Shown: piece after piece, positions 34,913 to 43,392 of the stretch
Numbering within the stretch: position 1 is the stretch's first letter
How the letters are laid out: each line of letters begins with the position of its first letter
NCBI RefSeq assembly: GCF_001902295.1
Contig: NZ_CP018335.1
Span: forward strand, 1,116,001 to 1,180,000
Length of the DNA stretch: 64,000 nucleotides
Source of the DNA: Clostridium kluyveri
Lineage (GTDB): Bacteria; Bacillota; Clostridia; Clostridiales; Clostridiaceae
Direction of reading: 5' to 3'
Made by a program: the position numbers and the translations under genes
The notes under the pieces: generated by a model
Told to the model about the DNA's origin: nothing
The model's input: only the letters and a program-made list of their open reading frames with translations
Databases searched by the model: none

Positions 34913-35686
34913 GTGGGGGATGATTTTCTGGCTATATTTAAAACTAGGGCTATAATTATAAAGACGCAGGATATAAAAGAATCAGATAAGTTAGTATGGC
35001 TTTTTACTGAAAAACTTGGTAAAATATCTACTATAGCTAAAGGTTCTAAAAAGAGCAGAAGTCCACTATTTTCTACTACTCTTCAGTTTTGCTATGGAGA
35101 TTATGTGGTTTATAAAGGGAAAAGTTTGTATGTTATAAATGAAAGTAGTTTAATAGACTCATTTCAAGATTTATTAAATGACTTAAATGATTTAACTTAT
35201 GCTTCGTATTTTTGTGAACTTACAGATATAGCAATGGATGATGGGGAGAGTAGCAGAGAACTTTTTAGGTATTTGGCTACTTCTTTTTATCTTATAAGAA
35301 GTCACGCAGTAGATATTGAAACATTAGCAAGAACTTTTGAATTGAAAATTTTAAAGACTACAGGATATGGACTTAATTTTGACTATTGTGCTTTATGCAG
35401 AAAAAAAATAACATCTTTTGAGTATCTACACCTCCAATATTTAGGAGGGATTTGTAGAGAATGTGACAAAGAAAACAGTATGCATATAAGTTATTCTACC
35501 TGTAGTGCATTAAAGTACCTGTCTAGTATTTCTATGGAAAATGTGTATAAGGTTGTTTTAACTAAAGAGGTGAAAGAAGAATTATATAAAGTTTTGACAC
35601 TTATTATTTCTCAAAATTATTTTAGGAAACCTAAAAGTTTAGATATTTTAAGGAATCTTATAAGTTTTGAAAAGAATAAAGTCTAA
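34913..35686 (+). CDS. recO: DNA repair protein RecO
   Basis: A protein of about 255 residues that loads RecA with RecF and RecR. The N-terminal OB fold shows TRAIIIKTQDIKESDKLVWLFTEKLGK. The four-cysteine zinc site is CALC...CREC near residues 160-187. The start is uncertain. A GTG at 34913 has no good ribosome binding site, whereas GGGGGATGAT sits just before a CTG at 34928 that would give the family-like start (M)AIFKTRAI. I keep the longer frame as the annotated span. It follows era, the conserved order. Confidence 0.94.
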   Translation: MGDDFLAIFKTRAIIIKTQDIKESDKLVWLFTEKLGKISTIAKGSKKSRSPLFSTTLQFCYGDYVVYKGKSLYVINESSLIDSFQDLLNDLNDLTYASYFCELTDIAMDDGESSRELFRYLATSFYLIRSHAVDIETLARTFELKILKTTGYGLNFDYCALCRKKITSFEYLHLQYLGGICRECDKENSMHISYSTCSALKYLSSISMENVYKVVLTKEVKEELYKVLTLIISQNYFRKPKSLDILRNLISFEKNKV

Positions 35687-35702
35687 AAAAGGAGAGAAAA
35701 AT

Positions 35703-36302
35703 ATGAGTGAAGTAACATTAGAAAAAATTGATATTATAAGAGAAAGAACTGGAGTGACTTATTCAGAAGCAAAAGAGGCATTGGAATTTTGTGATGCCAA
35801 TGTAGTTGATGCACTTATATATATAGAACAAAATAAAAAATCTTATAAAGATAATTTGTACACAACAAAAGATGAATTTCTACAATGGATAAAAGATCTG
35901 GTGAATAAGGGAAATGTAAATAGGATAAAAATAAAAAAAGATGACAGAGTAGTAGTGGATATTCCTGTGAATGCAGGTATTGCTGCAACATTAACGGCTC
36001 TTGTATGGCCACCACTTATAGCTATAGGTATATTAACTGCTGTAATTACTAAAGTAACTATAGAAATAACTAGAGATGATGGAACAGTAGAGATAGTGAA
36101 CAAGATAATAAAAAATGGAGTTAAAAATACAGTAAATGATATGAAAGATAAGGTATATGATGCAGCCTCTTCAGTTAAGGATAAATTCTCCAATAAAGAA
36201 AAAGAAGAGGATAAGAACACATATAAATATACTGTAAAGTTCGATGATATAGATGAGGAAGAAAAAGAGTATGGCGGGGATAATGAGGAACACAAAGAGT
36301 AA
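35703..36302 (+). CDS. DUF4342 protein with UBA-like N-terminal domain
   Basis: A 199-residue protein. Residues about 5-45 look like a UBA/EF-Ts-type three-helix domain (IIRERTGVTYSEAKEALEFCDANVVDALIYIE). A DUF4342-like beta region follows (VNRIKIKKDDRVVVDIPVNAG) with a hydrophobic stretch (TLTALVWPPLIAIGILTAVIT). A charged, Glu/Asp/Lys-rich tail is probably disordered. The function is unknown; the fold is reminiscent of membrane-associated proteins. The ATG at 35703 has AAGGAGAG ahead, while the upstream ATG at 35667 is still inside recO. Confidence 0.75.
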   Translation: MSEVTLEKIDIIRERTGVTYSEAKEALEFCDANVVDALIYIEQNKKSYKDNLYTTKDEFLQWIKDLVNKGNVNRIKIKKDDRVVVDIPVNAGIAATLTALVWPPLIAIGILTAVITKVTIEITRDDGTVEIVNKIIKNGVKNTVNDMKDKVYDAASSVKDKFSNKEKEEDKNTYKYTVKFDDIDEEEKEYGGDNEEHKE

Positions 36303-36537
36303 ATATTATGTTTATAACATATAATCAAGGACAGATGTATTAAAGACTATTGTTTGTGTAAATATGGATAGTAATAGTTTTAATTATAATGACAATTTTC
36401 AGTAAAGAATGAAATCATATACTATTCACCCACATATATATGGTATAATGACTATAGGAAATTAACTTTGGGAACTTATACTAAATTCCTCTTAGTAAAT
36501 GTTTGCACAATTATTTGATTTACTATATAGAGAGAGG

Positions 36538-37182
36538 GTGGACATCATTAAACTATCATCAAGGCAAGAGAAAATAATAGAATTAGTAAAGGAACATGCA
36601 CCTATAACCAGCGGACAGCTTGCAAATAAATTAAATGTTACAAGAGCAGCACTTAGACCAGATTTAGCTATACTTACCATGACAGGTATATTAGAGGCAA
36701 AGCCTAAGGTGGGATATATATATTCTAAAAAACCTTCATACAGTTTAATATATGACTATATTATGAATATAAAGGTAAAGGATATAATGTCAAAACCTGT
36801 AATGCTGGATGAAAATACTACAGTGTATGATGCCATAGTATACTTATTTTTAAATGATGTAGGAACTTTATTTATAGAGAATAAGGGAGTTCTTACAGGA
36901 GCTGTTTCAAGGAAGGATTTTTTAAAGATAGCTATAGGAAGTAGTGATATGCATAAAATACCAGTGGGAATAATAATGACTAGAATGCCTAACATTGTGT
37001 TTGTAGAAAAAGAAAATGCTGCGTACCTGGCAGCTCAGAAGATAATGGAACATGAGGTGGATAGCCTTCCCGTGGTAGAGAGATCCTATGATGAATCAAA
37101 TAATGAAATTCTTAAAATTATAGGAAAAGTTTCGAAGACAAATATAACAAGACTTTTTGTAAAAATAGGGGAAAATAAATAG
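36538..37182 (+). CDS. ccpN: CcpN-like repressor (HTH plus two CBS domains)
   Basis: About 215 residues. The N-terminal helix-turn-helix (LSSRQEKIIELVKEHAPITS, then QLANKLNVTRAALRPDLA) is followed by a CBS pair (VKDIMSKPVMLDENTTVYDA and VGIIMTRMPNIVFVEKENAA). CcpN represses gluconeogenic genes in Bacillus, and here the next gene is ppdK, which fits. The start is unclear. GTG at 36538 is the first standard codon near the GAGAGAGGGTGG ribosome binding site but overlaps it, whereas an ATT at 36547 has ideal spacing and would give MKLSSRQ. An ATG at 36499 lacks a ribosome binding site. Confidence 0.85.
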   Translation: MDIIKLSSRQEKIIELVKEHAPITSGQLANKLNVTRAALRPDLAILTMTGILEAKPKVGYIYSKKPSYSLIYDYIMNIKVKDIMSKPVMLDENTTVYDAIVYLFLNDVGTLFIENKGVLTGAVSRKDFLKIAIGSSDMHKIPVGIIMTRMPNIVFVEKENAAYLAAQKIMEHEVDSLPVVERSYDESNNEILKIIGKVSKTNITRLFVKIGENK

Positions 37183-37260
37183 AGTCAATGGGCAGTTTAA
37201 TACCTGCTCATATTTATAAAAATGTATGTAAAATCTTGCAAATAAAGGAGAATGTGTCCT

Positions 37261-39903
37261 ATGGAAAATAAAAAGTATGTGTATCTCTTTAATGAAGGAA
37301 ATGCCAGTATGAAAAATTTATTGGGAGGTAAAGGAGCTAATTTAGCTGAAATGACAAATTTAGGAATACCCGTTCCCGCTGGCTTTACTATATCTACAGA
37401 AGCATGTATTAAGTATTATGAAGATGGAAAAGTAATATCATCTTATATTATAGATCAAATTTATGCCTCATTGAAAGGTATAGAAGGGATTACAGGTAAA
37501 AAATTTGGAAGTGTAGAAAATCCACTTTTAGTTTCAGTAAGATCGGGAGCTAGGGTTTCCATGCCTGGAATGATGGATACTATACTGAATTTGGGGTTAA
37601 ATGATGATACTGTAAAAGGTTTAGCCAAGTTAACTGGCAATGAAAGATTTGCTTACGATTCTTATAGAAGGTTTATTCAGATGTTTTCCGATGTAGTCAA
37701 AGGTATTGAGAAGAGGAAATTTGAGGATATACTAGAAGATACCAAAGATGCAAAAGGTGTTGAGTTCGACAAGGATTTAGATTCATCTGATTTAATTAAT
37801 ATAATTAAAAAGTTTAAAGAGCTTTATAGAGATGAAATAGGGAAAGATTTTCCACAGGAACCTAAGCAGCAGTTAATTCAGTCTGTTACAGCTGTTTTTG
37901 ACTCTTGGGAAAATCCAAGAGCTGTAGTTTATAGAAGACTTAATGATATTTCAGGAAAATGGGGAACTGCAGTAAATGTTCAATCCATGGTATTTGGAAA
38001 TATGGGAGAAACTTCAGGCACGGGAGTTGCATTTACAAGAAATCCTGCTACAGGAGAAAAATCCATATTTGGGGAATATCTTATAAATGCACAGGGAGAA
38101 GATGTAGTTGCAGGTATAAGAACGCCAGAACCTATAACTAAGTTAAAAGAGGATCTTCCAGAGTGTTATTCAGAGTTTATGGATATAGCTCAAAAGTTGG
38201 AAAACCACTATAAGGATATGCAGGATATGGAGTTCACCATAGAACAGGGTACTTTGTATTTCCTTCAGACCAGAAATGGAAAAAGAACAGCTCAGTCTGC
38301 TCTTAAAATAGCAGTGGATATGGTAGAAGAAGGTCTTATTACTAGAGAAGAAGCAATACTTAAAGTGGAGCCTAAACAATTGGATACTCTGCTTCATCCT
38401 AATTTTCACAGTGAGGAATTGAAAAAGGCAACTGTAATAGCTAAAGGGCTTCCAGCATCTCCGGGAGCTGCTTGTGGCAAAATATATTTTACAGCAGAAG
38501 ATGCCAAAAGGCACCATGATGAAGGTGAAAAAGTAATACTTGTAAGACTTGAAACATCTCCAGAGGATATTGAAGGAATGGCAGCTTCAGAAGGAATACT
38601 TACCATTAGAGGAGGAATGACATCTCATGCTGCTGTTGTAGCCAGAGGTATGGGAATCTGTTGTGTAGCTGGATGCGGCGGCCTAATCATAGATGAAAGT
38701 ACCAAAAGCCTGCGAACCCCCAATAAAGTTTATAAAGAGGGAGACTACATATCATTAGATGGAAGTACCGGAAATGTATATGGAGAATCTATAAAAACAG
38801 TATCACCTGAGATATCTGGATATTTTGAAATTTTTATGGAATGGGCAGATAATATAAGGTATTTAAAGGTTAGGACAAATGCGGATACACCAAGGGATGC
38901 TAAACAGGCTATTGAATTTGGAGCTGAAGGAATAGGGCTCTGCAGAACAGAGCATATGTTTTTTGATGAAGACAGAATAGCGGAAGTAAGAGAAATGATA
39001 GTGTCAAAAACAGAAGAACAGAGAAGAAAAGCATTAAGTAAACTGCTTCCGAGACAAAAGGGAGACTTTATTGGAATATATGAAGCTATGGAAGATAAAC
39101 CTGTAACAATTAGATTTTTAGATCCACCATTACATGAATTCCTACCAACTGAAACTGAGGATATAAAAAATCTAGCCCAGGACATGGGTATAAGCTTTCA
39201 GGAGCTAAAAGACACCATAGACTCACTGCATGAATTTAATCCTATGATGGGACATAGAGGTTGTAGATTGACTGTTTCATATCCTGAAATAGCAGAGATG
39301 CAAACTAGAGCCATAATTGAAGCTGCTATAGATGTTAAGAAAAGAAAAGGGTATAATATAGTACCTGAAATAATGATACCTCTTGTAGGAGAAATAAAAG
39401 AGTTAAAATATGTTAAAGATATAGTTGTAAAAGTAGCAGATGAAATAATACAAAAAGAAAAAGTAGATTTAAAGTATAAAGTTGGAACTATGATAGAAAT
39501 TCCTAGGGCTGCCCTTACAGCAGATGAAATAGCAAAAGAAGCGGAATTCTTTTCATTTGGTACTAATGATTTAACCCAAATGACTTTTGGATTCTCAAGA
39601 GATGATGCGGGCAAATTCCTAAATGATTACTACGAAAAGAAAGTGTATGAGTTTGATCCTTTTGAAAAATTAGATCAGATTGGAGTAGGAAAGCTGGTTG
39701 AAATGTCTGTGGAGTTAGGTAAGAAAACAAGGCCGGATATACATCTTGGAATATGTGGAGAACATGGAGGAGATCCTTCTTCAGTAGAATTTTTCCACAA
39801 TGTAGGGCTTGATTATGTATCTTGTTCTCCTTTTAGAGTTCCAGTAGCAAGATTAGCAGCAGCACAGGCTCAGGTAAAACATCCAAGACCAAGTTCAAAG
39901 TAA
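37261..39903 (+). CDS. ppdK: Pyruvate, phosphate dikinase
   Basis: An 880-residue enzyme that interconverts pyruvate, ATP and phosphate with PEP, AMP and pyrophosphate, and feeds gluconeogenesis or PP-linked glycolysis. The ATP-grasp N-terminal domain begins KYVYLFNEGNASMKNLLGGK. The swivelling domain has the catalytic histidine in GGMTSHAAVVARGMG, and the PEP-binding barrel contains GIGLCRTEHMFF and HLGICGEHGGDPSS. The ATG at 37261 fits AAAGGAG; the ATG at 37252 is one base from it. It lies just after the CcpN-like regulator. The dedicated regulatory kinase (PDRP) gene is not adjacent. Confidence 0.97.
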   Translation: MENKKYVYLFNEGNASMKNLLGGKGANLAEMTNLGIPVPAGFTISTEACIKYYEDGKVISSYIIDQIYASLKGIEGITGKKFGSVENPLLVSVRSGARVSMPGMMDTILNLGLNDDTVKGLAKLTGNERFAYDSYRRFIQMFSDVVKGIEKRKFEDILEDTKDAKGVEFDKDLDSSDLINIIKKFKELYRDEIGKDFPQEPKQQLIQSVTAVFDSWENPRAVVYRRLNDISGKWGTAVNVQSMVFGNMGETSGTGVAFTRNPATGEKSIFGEYLINAQGEDVVAGIRTPEPITKLKEDLPECYSEFMDIAQKLENHYKDMQDMEFTIEQGTLYFLQTRNGKRTAQSALKIAVDMVEEGLITREEAILKVEPKQLDTLLHPNFHSEELKKATVIAKGLPASPGAACGKIYFTAEDAKRHHDEGEKVILVRLETSPEDIEGMAASEGILTIRGGMTSHAAVVARGMGICCVAGCGGLIIDESTKSLRTPNKVYKEGDYISLDGSTGNVYGESIKTVSPEISGYFEIFMEWADNIRYLKVRTNADTPRDAKQAIEFGAEGIGLCRTEHMFFDEDRIAEVREMIVSKTEEQRRKALSKLLPRQKGDFIGIYEAMEDKPVTIRFLDPPLHEFLPTETEDIKNLAQDMGISFQELKDTIDSLHEFNPMMGHRGCRLTVSYPEIAEMQTRAIIEAAIDVKKRKGYNIVPEIMIPLVGEIKELKYVKDIVVKVADEIIQKEKVDLKYKVGTMIEIPRAALTADEIAKEAEFFSFGTNDLTQMTFGFSRDDAGKFLNDYYEKKVYEFDPFEKLDQIGVGKLVEMSVELGKKTRPDIHLGICGEHGGDPSSVEFFHNVGLDYVSCSPFRVPVARLAAAQAQVKHPRPSSK

Positions 39904-39975
39904 AATGAATGGTTGTAAGAGTGGTTGAAAAGCCTTATATAATAAGGGTTTAGAGGTATTTGTATTATAAGAGTT

Positions 39976-40032
39976 ATAGGGTATTGAAACTTTAAATTAG
40001 TAGTTAATTTTAGTTTCAATGCCCTATTTTAG
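39976..40032 (+). terminator. Terminator after ppdK
   Basis: ATAGGGTATTGAAAC (39976-39990) pairs with GTTTCAATGCCCTAT (40013-40027) with one G-U type mismatch. The inner TTTAAATTA/TAATTTTA can also pair. TTTTAG follows. It is likely the ppdK terminator and marks the end of the conserved backbone. Confidence 0.75.
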
Positions 40033-40560
40033 TTGTAAAGTGTTATTATATAACGAAATTCGTATAAAAATATGGTATTATAGAACACTTTTTGTCTTTA
40101 ATTATGGAACACTTTTTTGGTAAAATAGAGATGGAAGAAATCCAATTGTTGGTATTATCATATAATTAAGATGAAAAACCATTTAGTAGTTGTCTCTGAA
40201 AGTGATTAAAGCTAGATTAGGGTATATAATAGGTGAAAAATTCAATATCATAATGATATTCACTTGGATTAAGTAAAAAAGATGAAAATCATAAAAAATT
40301 AAAGAGAGTACATTGCTGGAGGTACAGGATAAGTTTATAAGTAAGGCTGATGAGGAGTTGCATGGATTATTCGTAGAGTATGGAGATATCATAAATATCG
40401 AGATGGCAATTATATATAGGGTAATTTACATATGCGCTTTCAAGGATGCCTTGAGGTCTAATGCTGATTTCTGTTTTTCTTATATATTCTCAACAAGCTG
40501 TTAAGAACAATGTTTAATTTTTTAATCATGAGTAATATCAAGTATAAAGGGGGAAAATTC
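40033..40560. other. Non-coding stretch at the start of the accessory region
   Basis: About 530 bases with no convincing gene. A frame at 40313-40504 (63 residues, start MLEVQDKFISKADEELHG) has an amphipathic look, possibly a decayed small DUF6809-like gene, but I cannot support it. Two direct copies of GAACACTTTTT lie near 40083 and 40108, and an 11-bp dyad ACGAAATTCGT at 40053-40063. The dehydrogenase ribosome binding site lies at the end. Confidence 0.5.
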
Positions 40561-41550
40561 ATGAAGATATTAATTATTGGAAGCAAAAACCGATATCTAA
40601 GATATATGCCAAATATAAAATTCGTACAAGACTGCGAAAAAGTCTATATACCAAGAGATTATTCTCAGACAGAAATTTTGGATCGAGCAAAGAATGCCAA
40701 TGCAATCATTATTGATGCTATTGCAAAACTACCCGAAGAAATAATTGATCAGATGCCGAACCTCAAAATTATACAGTCAGAGGGAGTAGCCTATAACGGA
40801 ATCGATTATCGGGCGGCAAAGCAAAGAGGTATATATGTCTGCAATTGTAAAGGTGCGAATGCAAGTTCTGTAGCAGAACAAACCATCCTCCTTATGCTGG
40901 CACTACTCCGAAGTATGGTTATCGCTGATCGAATTGAACGTGAAGGGCATCAAATCGAATTGAAGGAACATTTGATGCTGGAAGGTATCACGGAACTGGG
41001 CGACTGTAAAATTGGTCTGATTGGATTTGGCGATATTGCCAAGGCGACAGCAAAACGGTTGGCTCCATTCGGTTGCAAAATTTTTTACTATACGAAACAG
41101 CCGAAATCGCATGATGTGGAAAAAGAATTTCAAGTTTCCTATTTAGGAAGAAAGGAACTGGTTAGTAGCTGCGATATTGTTAGTATTCATTGTCCGGTGA
41201 CTCCAGAAACTACTGATATGGTTAACACTGAATTTTTATCCCACATGAAGCATAGTTCTTATCTGATTAATACTGCGCGGGGAGAAATTGTGGATAACCA
41301 AGCGTTGTATAATGCCATAGTTTCTGAACAAATCAGTGGGGCAGGCTTGGATACGGTTTATCCAGAACCGACCACCAAGGATAATGTTCTACTGAATCTT
41401 CCGGGAAAATATGCGGAGCGAATTATTTTTTCACCTCATATAGGTGGTATCACGACGAGCTTTTTCCGCCGTGCCCATGCCTTTGGCTGGAACAATGTAG
41501 CAAAAGCTTTGAAAGGTGAAAGACCGGAATTTATTGTGAATGGATTATAA
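40561..41550 (+). CDS. NAD-dependent D-2-hydroxyacid dehydrogenase
   Basis: A 329-residue D-isomer-specific 2-hydroxyacid dehydrogenase (phosphoglycerate dehydrogenase-like). The substrate domain is followed by the dinucleotide fold IGLIGFGDIAKATAKRL. The signature CDIVSIHCPVTPETTDMVN, the catalytic-region NTARGEIVDNQAL and the histidine in FSPHIGGIT are present. The substrate is unknown. The ATG at 40561 has AAAGGGGGAAAA ahead. Two sampled 60-base lines each hold 25 G/C (42%), against 16 of 60 in a ppdK line, and CGA/CGG codons are common, which suggests acquisition by transfer. Confidence 0.88.
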   Translation: MKILIIGSKNRYLRYMPNIKFVQDCEKVYIPRDYSQTEILDRAKNANAIIIDAIAKLPEEIIDQMPNLKIIQSEGVAYNGIDYRAAKQRGIYVCNCKGANASSVAEQTILLMLALLRSMVIADRIEREGHQIELKEHLMLEGITELGDCKIGLIGFGDIAKATAKRLAPFGCKIFYYTKQPKSHDVEKEFQVSYLGRKELVSSCDIVSIHCPVTPETTDMVNTEFLSHMKHSSYLINTARGEIVDNQALYNAIVSEQISGAGLDTVYPEPTTKDNVLLNLPGKYAERIIFSPHIGGITTSFFRRAHAFGWNNVAKALKGERPEFIVNGL

Positions 41551-41593
41551 TGGCGCTTCTAAATAAAGGGGGGGAATACAATAAGACTTAGAA

Positions 41594-41872
41594 ATGACAA
41601 ACGCCCGATCTTTGATTTTGAAATCCTTTAAGCCTGTAGCTAAATCACAAAATAGCGATATGCGAATCTTTTTAATTCTATTGTGGGACTTTCTAGATTA
41701 CATCCTACTTCAATATATGAAAGAGTGTAAAAATACAATTAACATCCAGCTATACGCAACATCTCCCAAAGAAGAGGCAACAGTCTTTGTTCCGAAGTCA
41801 AAAAGTCTTATGGGGGTAGACGTAGACCTCTCCACCTATACAAGAATATTGTCTGGGAAGATGAGTTATTAA
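41594..41872 (+). CDS. Hypothetical protein, doubtful
   Basis: A 92-residue frame just after the dehydrogenase. I do not recognise it. There is one hydrophobic patch (MRIFLILLWDFLDYILL) and a polar C-terminus. The nearest good ribosome binding site (GGGGGGG at about 41567-41573) is some 20 bases ahead of the ATG, too far to serve it well. It may be the tail of a decayed gene brought in with the dehydrogenase. The low-confidence call rests on the open frame alone. Confidence 0.3.
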   Translation: MTNARSLILKSFKPVAKSQNSDMRIFLILLWDFLDYILLQYMKECKNTINIQLYATSPKEEATVFVPKSKSLMGVDVDLSTYTRILSGKMSY

Positions 41873-41970
41873 ACAATAATTATATTTAAACAAATGGTCA
41901 TATTATAGATATTAATTCTACCATATGGCCTATTTTTATAAATATAATTACTATATTCATGAATTACCTT

Positions 41971-42230
41971 TTAAACATAACTATAGAACTTAGAACTAAC
42001 AGGATGAACTTGTGAAAATGCACACAAATAAAGAAACTGCCATGCTTTTAACTTACCATTTCTTTGTACAAATCCTACACCTCTAGCTATCTTTTCAATT
42101 TTTTTTCTGAAAAATATTTTAGTAGATGCTCTGATAAGTGTTTAATTCCGTTTTGTATTATTAATTTTTCTCTTACGATTTTCTTAACCTTACTTAGTGA
42201 AAAAATATTTCTTTGTGATTTAATAGATTT
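41971..42230 (-). pseudogene. IS4-like transposase N-terminal relic, frameshifted
   Basis: On the minus strand the frame ending at 41971 encodes KIEKIARGVGFVQRNGKLKA followed by WQFLYLCAFSQVHPVS, which resembles the N-terminus of clostridial IS4-group transposases. Upstream, beyond a run of eight A (42099-42106), the matching sequence KHLSEHLLKYFSEKK lies in a different frame, so one base has been lost or gained there. No ATG start and no catalytic DDE part remain. I assign it as a decayed fragment; the IS family is from memory of the family pattern. Confidence 0.55.
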
Positions 42231-42849
42231 TCAGATAAATAAATTTATTATATTTTCAACATTGTACTAAAATATAGCCATATAATAAGATATTATTAAA
42301 AATAGCCTATTTAGGATATATATATGTAAATACGATATAATAAAAAGATAGTAGATATAACATAGGAGATGAAAGTATACATAATATGAGAAATTTTATT
42401 AGTGGAATAAAAATAGAACATATAAGACATCTTCAATAGATATCAGTAAAAATAAATTAAAACATCTTATTTTAACTGGGAAAAATAGTTCTGGAAAGAC
42501 CACTCTTTTAGAGAGAATAAGATAATATTTGAAGGCTATTCCAGATAGTAACTTGATAAATTTAGTTTCAGAGTGGTCTAAATCTTCTAAGTTCAATGAA
42601 GATTGGTATGTACAATTATTAAATATTCAAAATAAAACCTTAGAGGAAAATGCTAAAATGAACTACTATAAAAATAATTGGGATATGATGGAGAAATATA
42701 TAAAACAATATGCTAATGGATTACAAGTATTGTTTCTTGAAGGTAATGAAATACTTGAAAAGTATGAAAAAGGAGAATTTATATTAGCTTATTTCAATGC
42801 AACAAGAAATGTAAAAATTGATATACCCACAAATTTGCCTAAATTACAA

Positions 42850-43311
42850 TTAAAAGAGAAATATAACCAGGACAAACGCATGAAAACTTACAACTACACA
42901 CCAGGCTGACACTATGTGTAGTGCGTTTTTATATTCAGTCTTACTTCCTCTCATAGTTTTTCCATCTATGTTAAGTATTTTTTTTATGTTCTCACCATCA
43001 TTTTTGGATATACATTCATTCCAGGTAGATTGAAGCTGTTGCATTACATTGGGTTCTATCATTCCTATTACTCTTTGGAAAGTATCATGTGATGGAACAC
43101 CATTTTCTAACTTAAAATACCTTTTTAAAAATGTTTCATGTAATTTACAAAACACCTCTATTTCAGTCCACTCATTTCCATTTCCTAAAGATGCAATTAA
43201 AACCATTCCCACAACTTCATTCATGGGGTATCTTACTTTCTTAAATTGTCTTGGATCATCTATATCTTTCAGTGACTCCAAAAAATCATACATATCATAA
43301 ATATTCTTCAT
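42850..43311 (-). pseudogene. ISAs1-family transposase, N-terminal fragment
   Basis: A 153-residue frame. MYDFLESLKDIDDPRQ and RYPMNEVVGMVLIASLGNGN are the N-terminal ISAs1 (H-repeat) pattern. ENGVPSHDTFQRVIGMIEP and ILNIDGKTMRGSK, with the first catalytic Asp, follow, and then LHIVSAW. At that point the sequence jumps directly into the terminal repeat, which is read through as SFHAFVL to a stop outside the element. Roughly the last half of a normal transposase, including the remaining catalytic residues, is deleted. Confidence 0.85.
42867..42885 (+). repeat. Terminal inverted repeat, left end of the ISAs1-derived element
   Basis: CCAGGACAAACGCATGAAA, the exact reverse complement of 43374-43392. 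It is preceded by the target duplication AAATATAA. Confidence 0.9.
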
Positions 43312-43373
43312 AACTTTAAAACCTCCACTTTTATGATTTTATCAAAAAAAGTGGACATTTTAAATGAAATTTA

Positions 43374-43392
43374 TTTCATGCGTTTGTCCTGG
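43374..43392 (-). repeat. Terminal inverted repeat, right end (transposase 5' side)
   Basis: Exact reverse complement of 42867-42885, followed by the second copy of the 8-bp target duplication (43393-43400). Confidence 0.9.

Larger units (their letters stand above)
42867..43392 (-). mobile_element. ISAs1-derived, internally deleted (MITE-like) element
   Basis: The element is 526 bp with perfect 19-bp terminal inverted repeats: CCAGGACAAACGCATGAAA at 42867-42885 and its complement at 43374-43392. It is flanked by an 8-bp direct duplication AAATATAA (42859-42866 and 43393-43400). It carries only the N-terminal part of an ISAs1-family transposase on the minus strand, so it is non-autonomous. 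Intact ends and duplication show it arrived as this or a longer form in the ATPase gene. It could still be moved by a full-length relative elsewhere in the genome. Confidence 0.88.

Noticed and set aside
40053..40063. Dyad ACGAAATTCGT and nearby repeats GAACACTTTTT, considered as a recombination or attachment site
   Set aside because: The dyad is short and AT-rich, no integrase gene is near, and no second copy was seen at the other edge of the accessory region.
40313..40504. 63-codon frame starting MLEVQDKF
   Set aside because: Weak resemblance to small DUF6809-like proteins only; the second half looks random and the start context is not convincing, so it is described only in the intergenic entry.
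42064..42270. Plus-strand 68-codon frame
   Set aside because: It lies opposite the transposase relic, has no ribosome binding site and is Phe/Ser/Leu-rich, as antisense of AT-rich coding sequence usually is.
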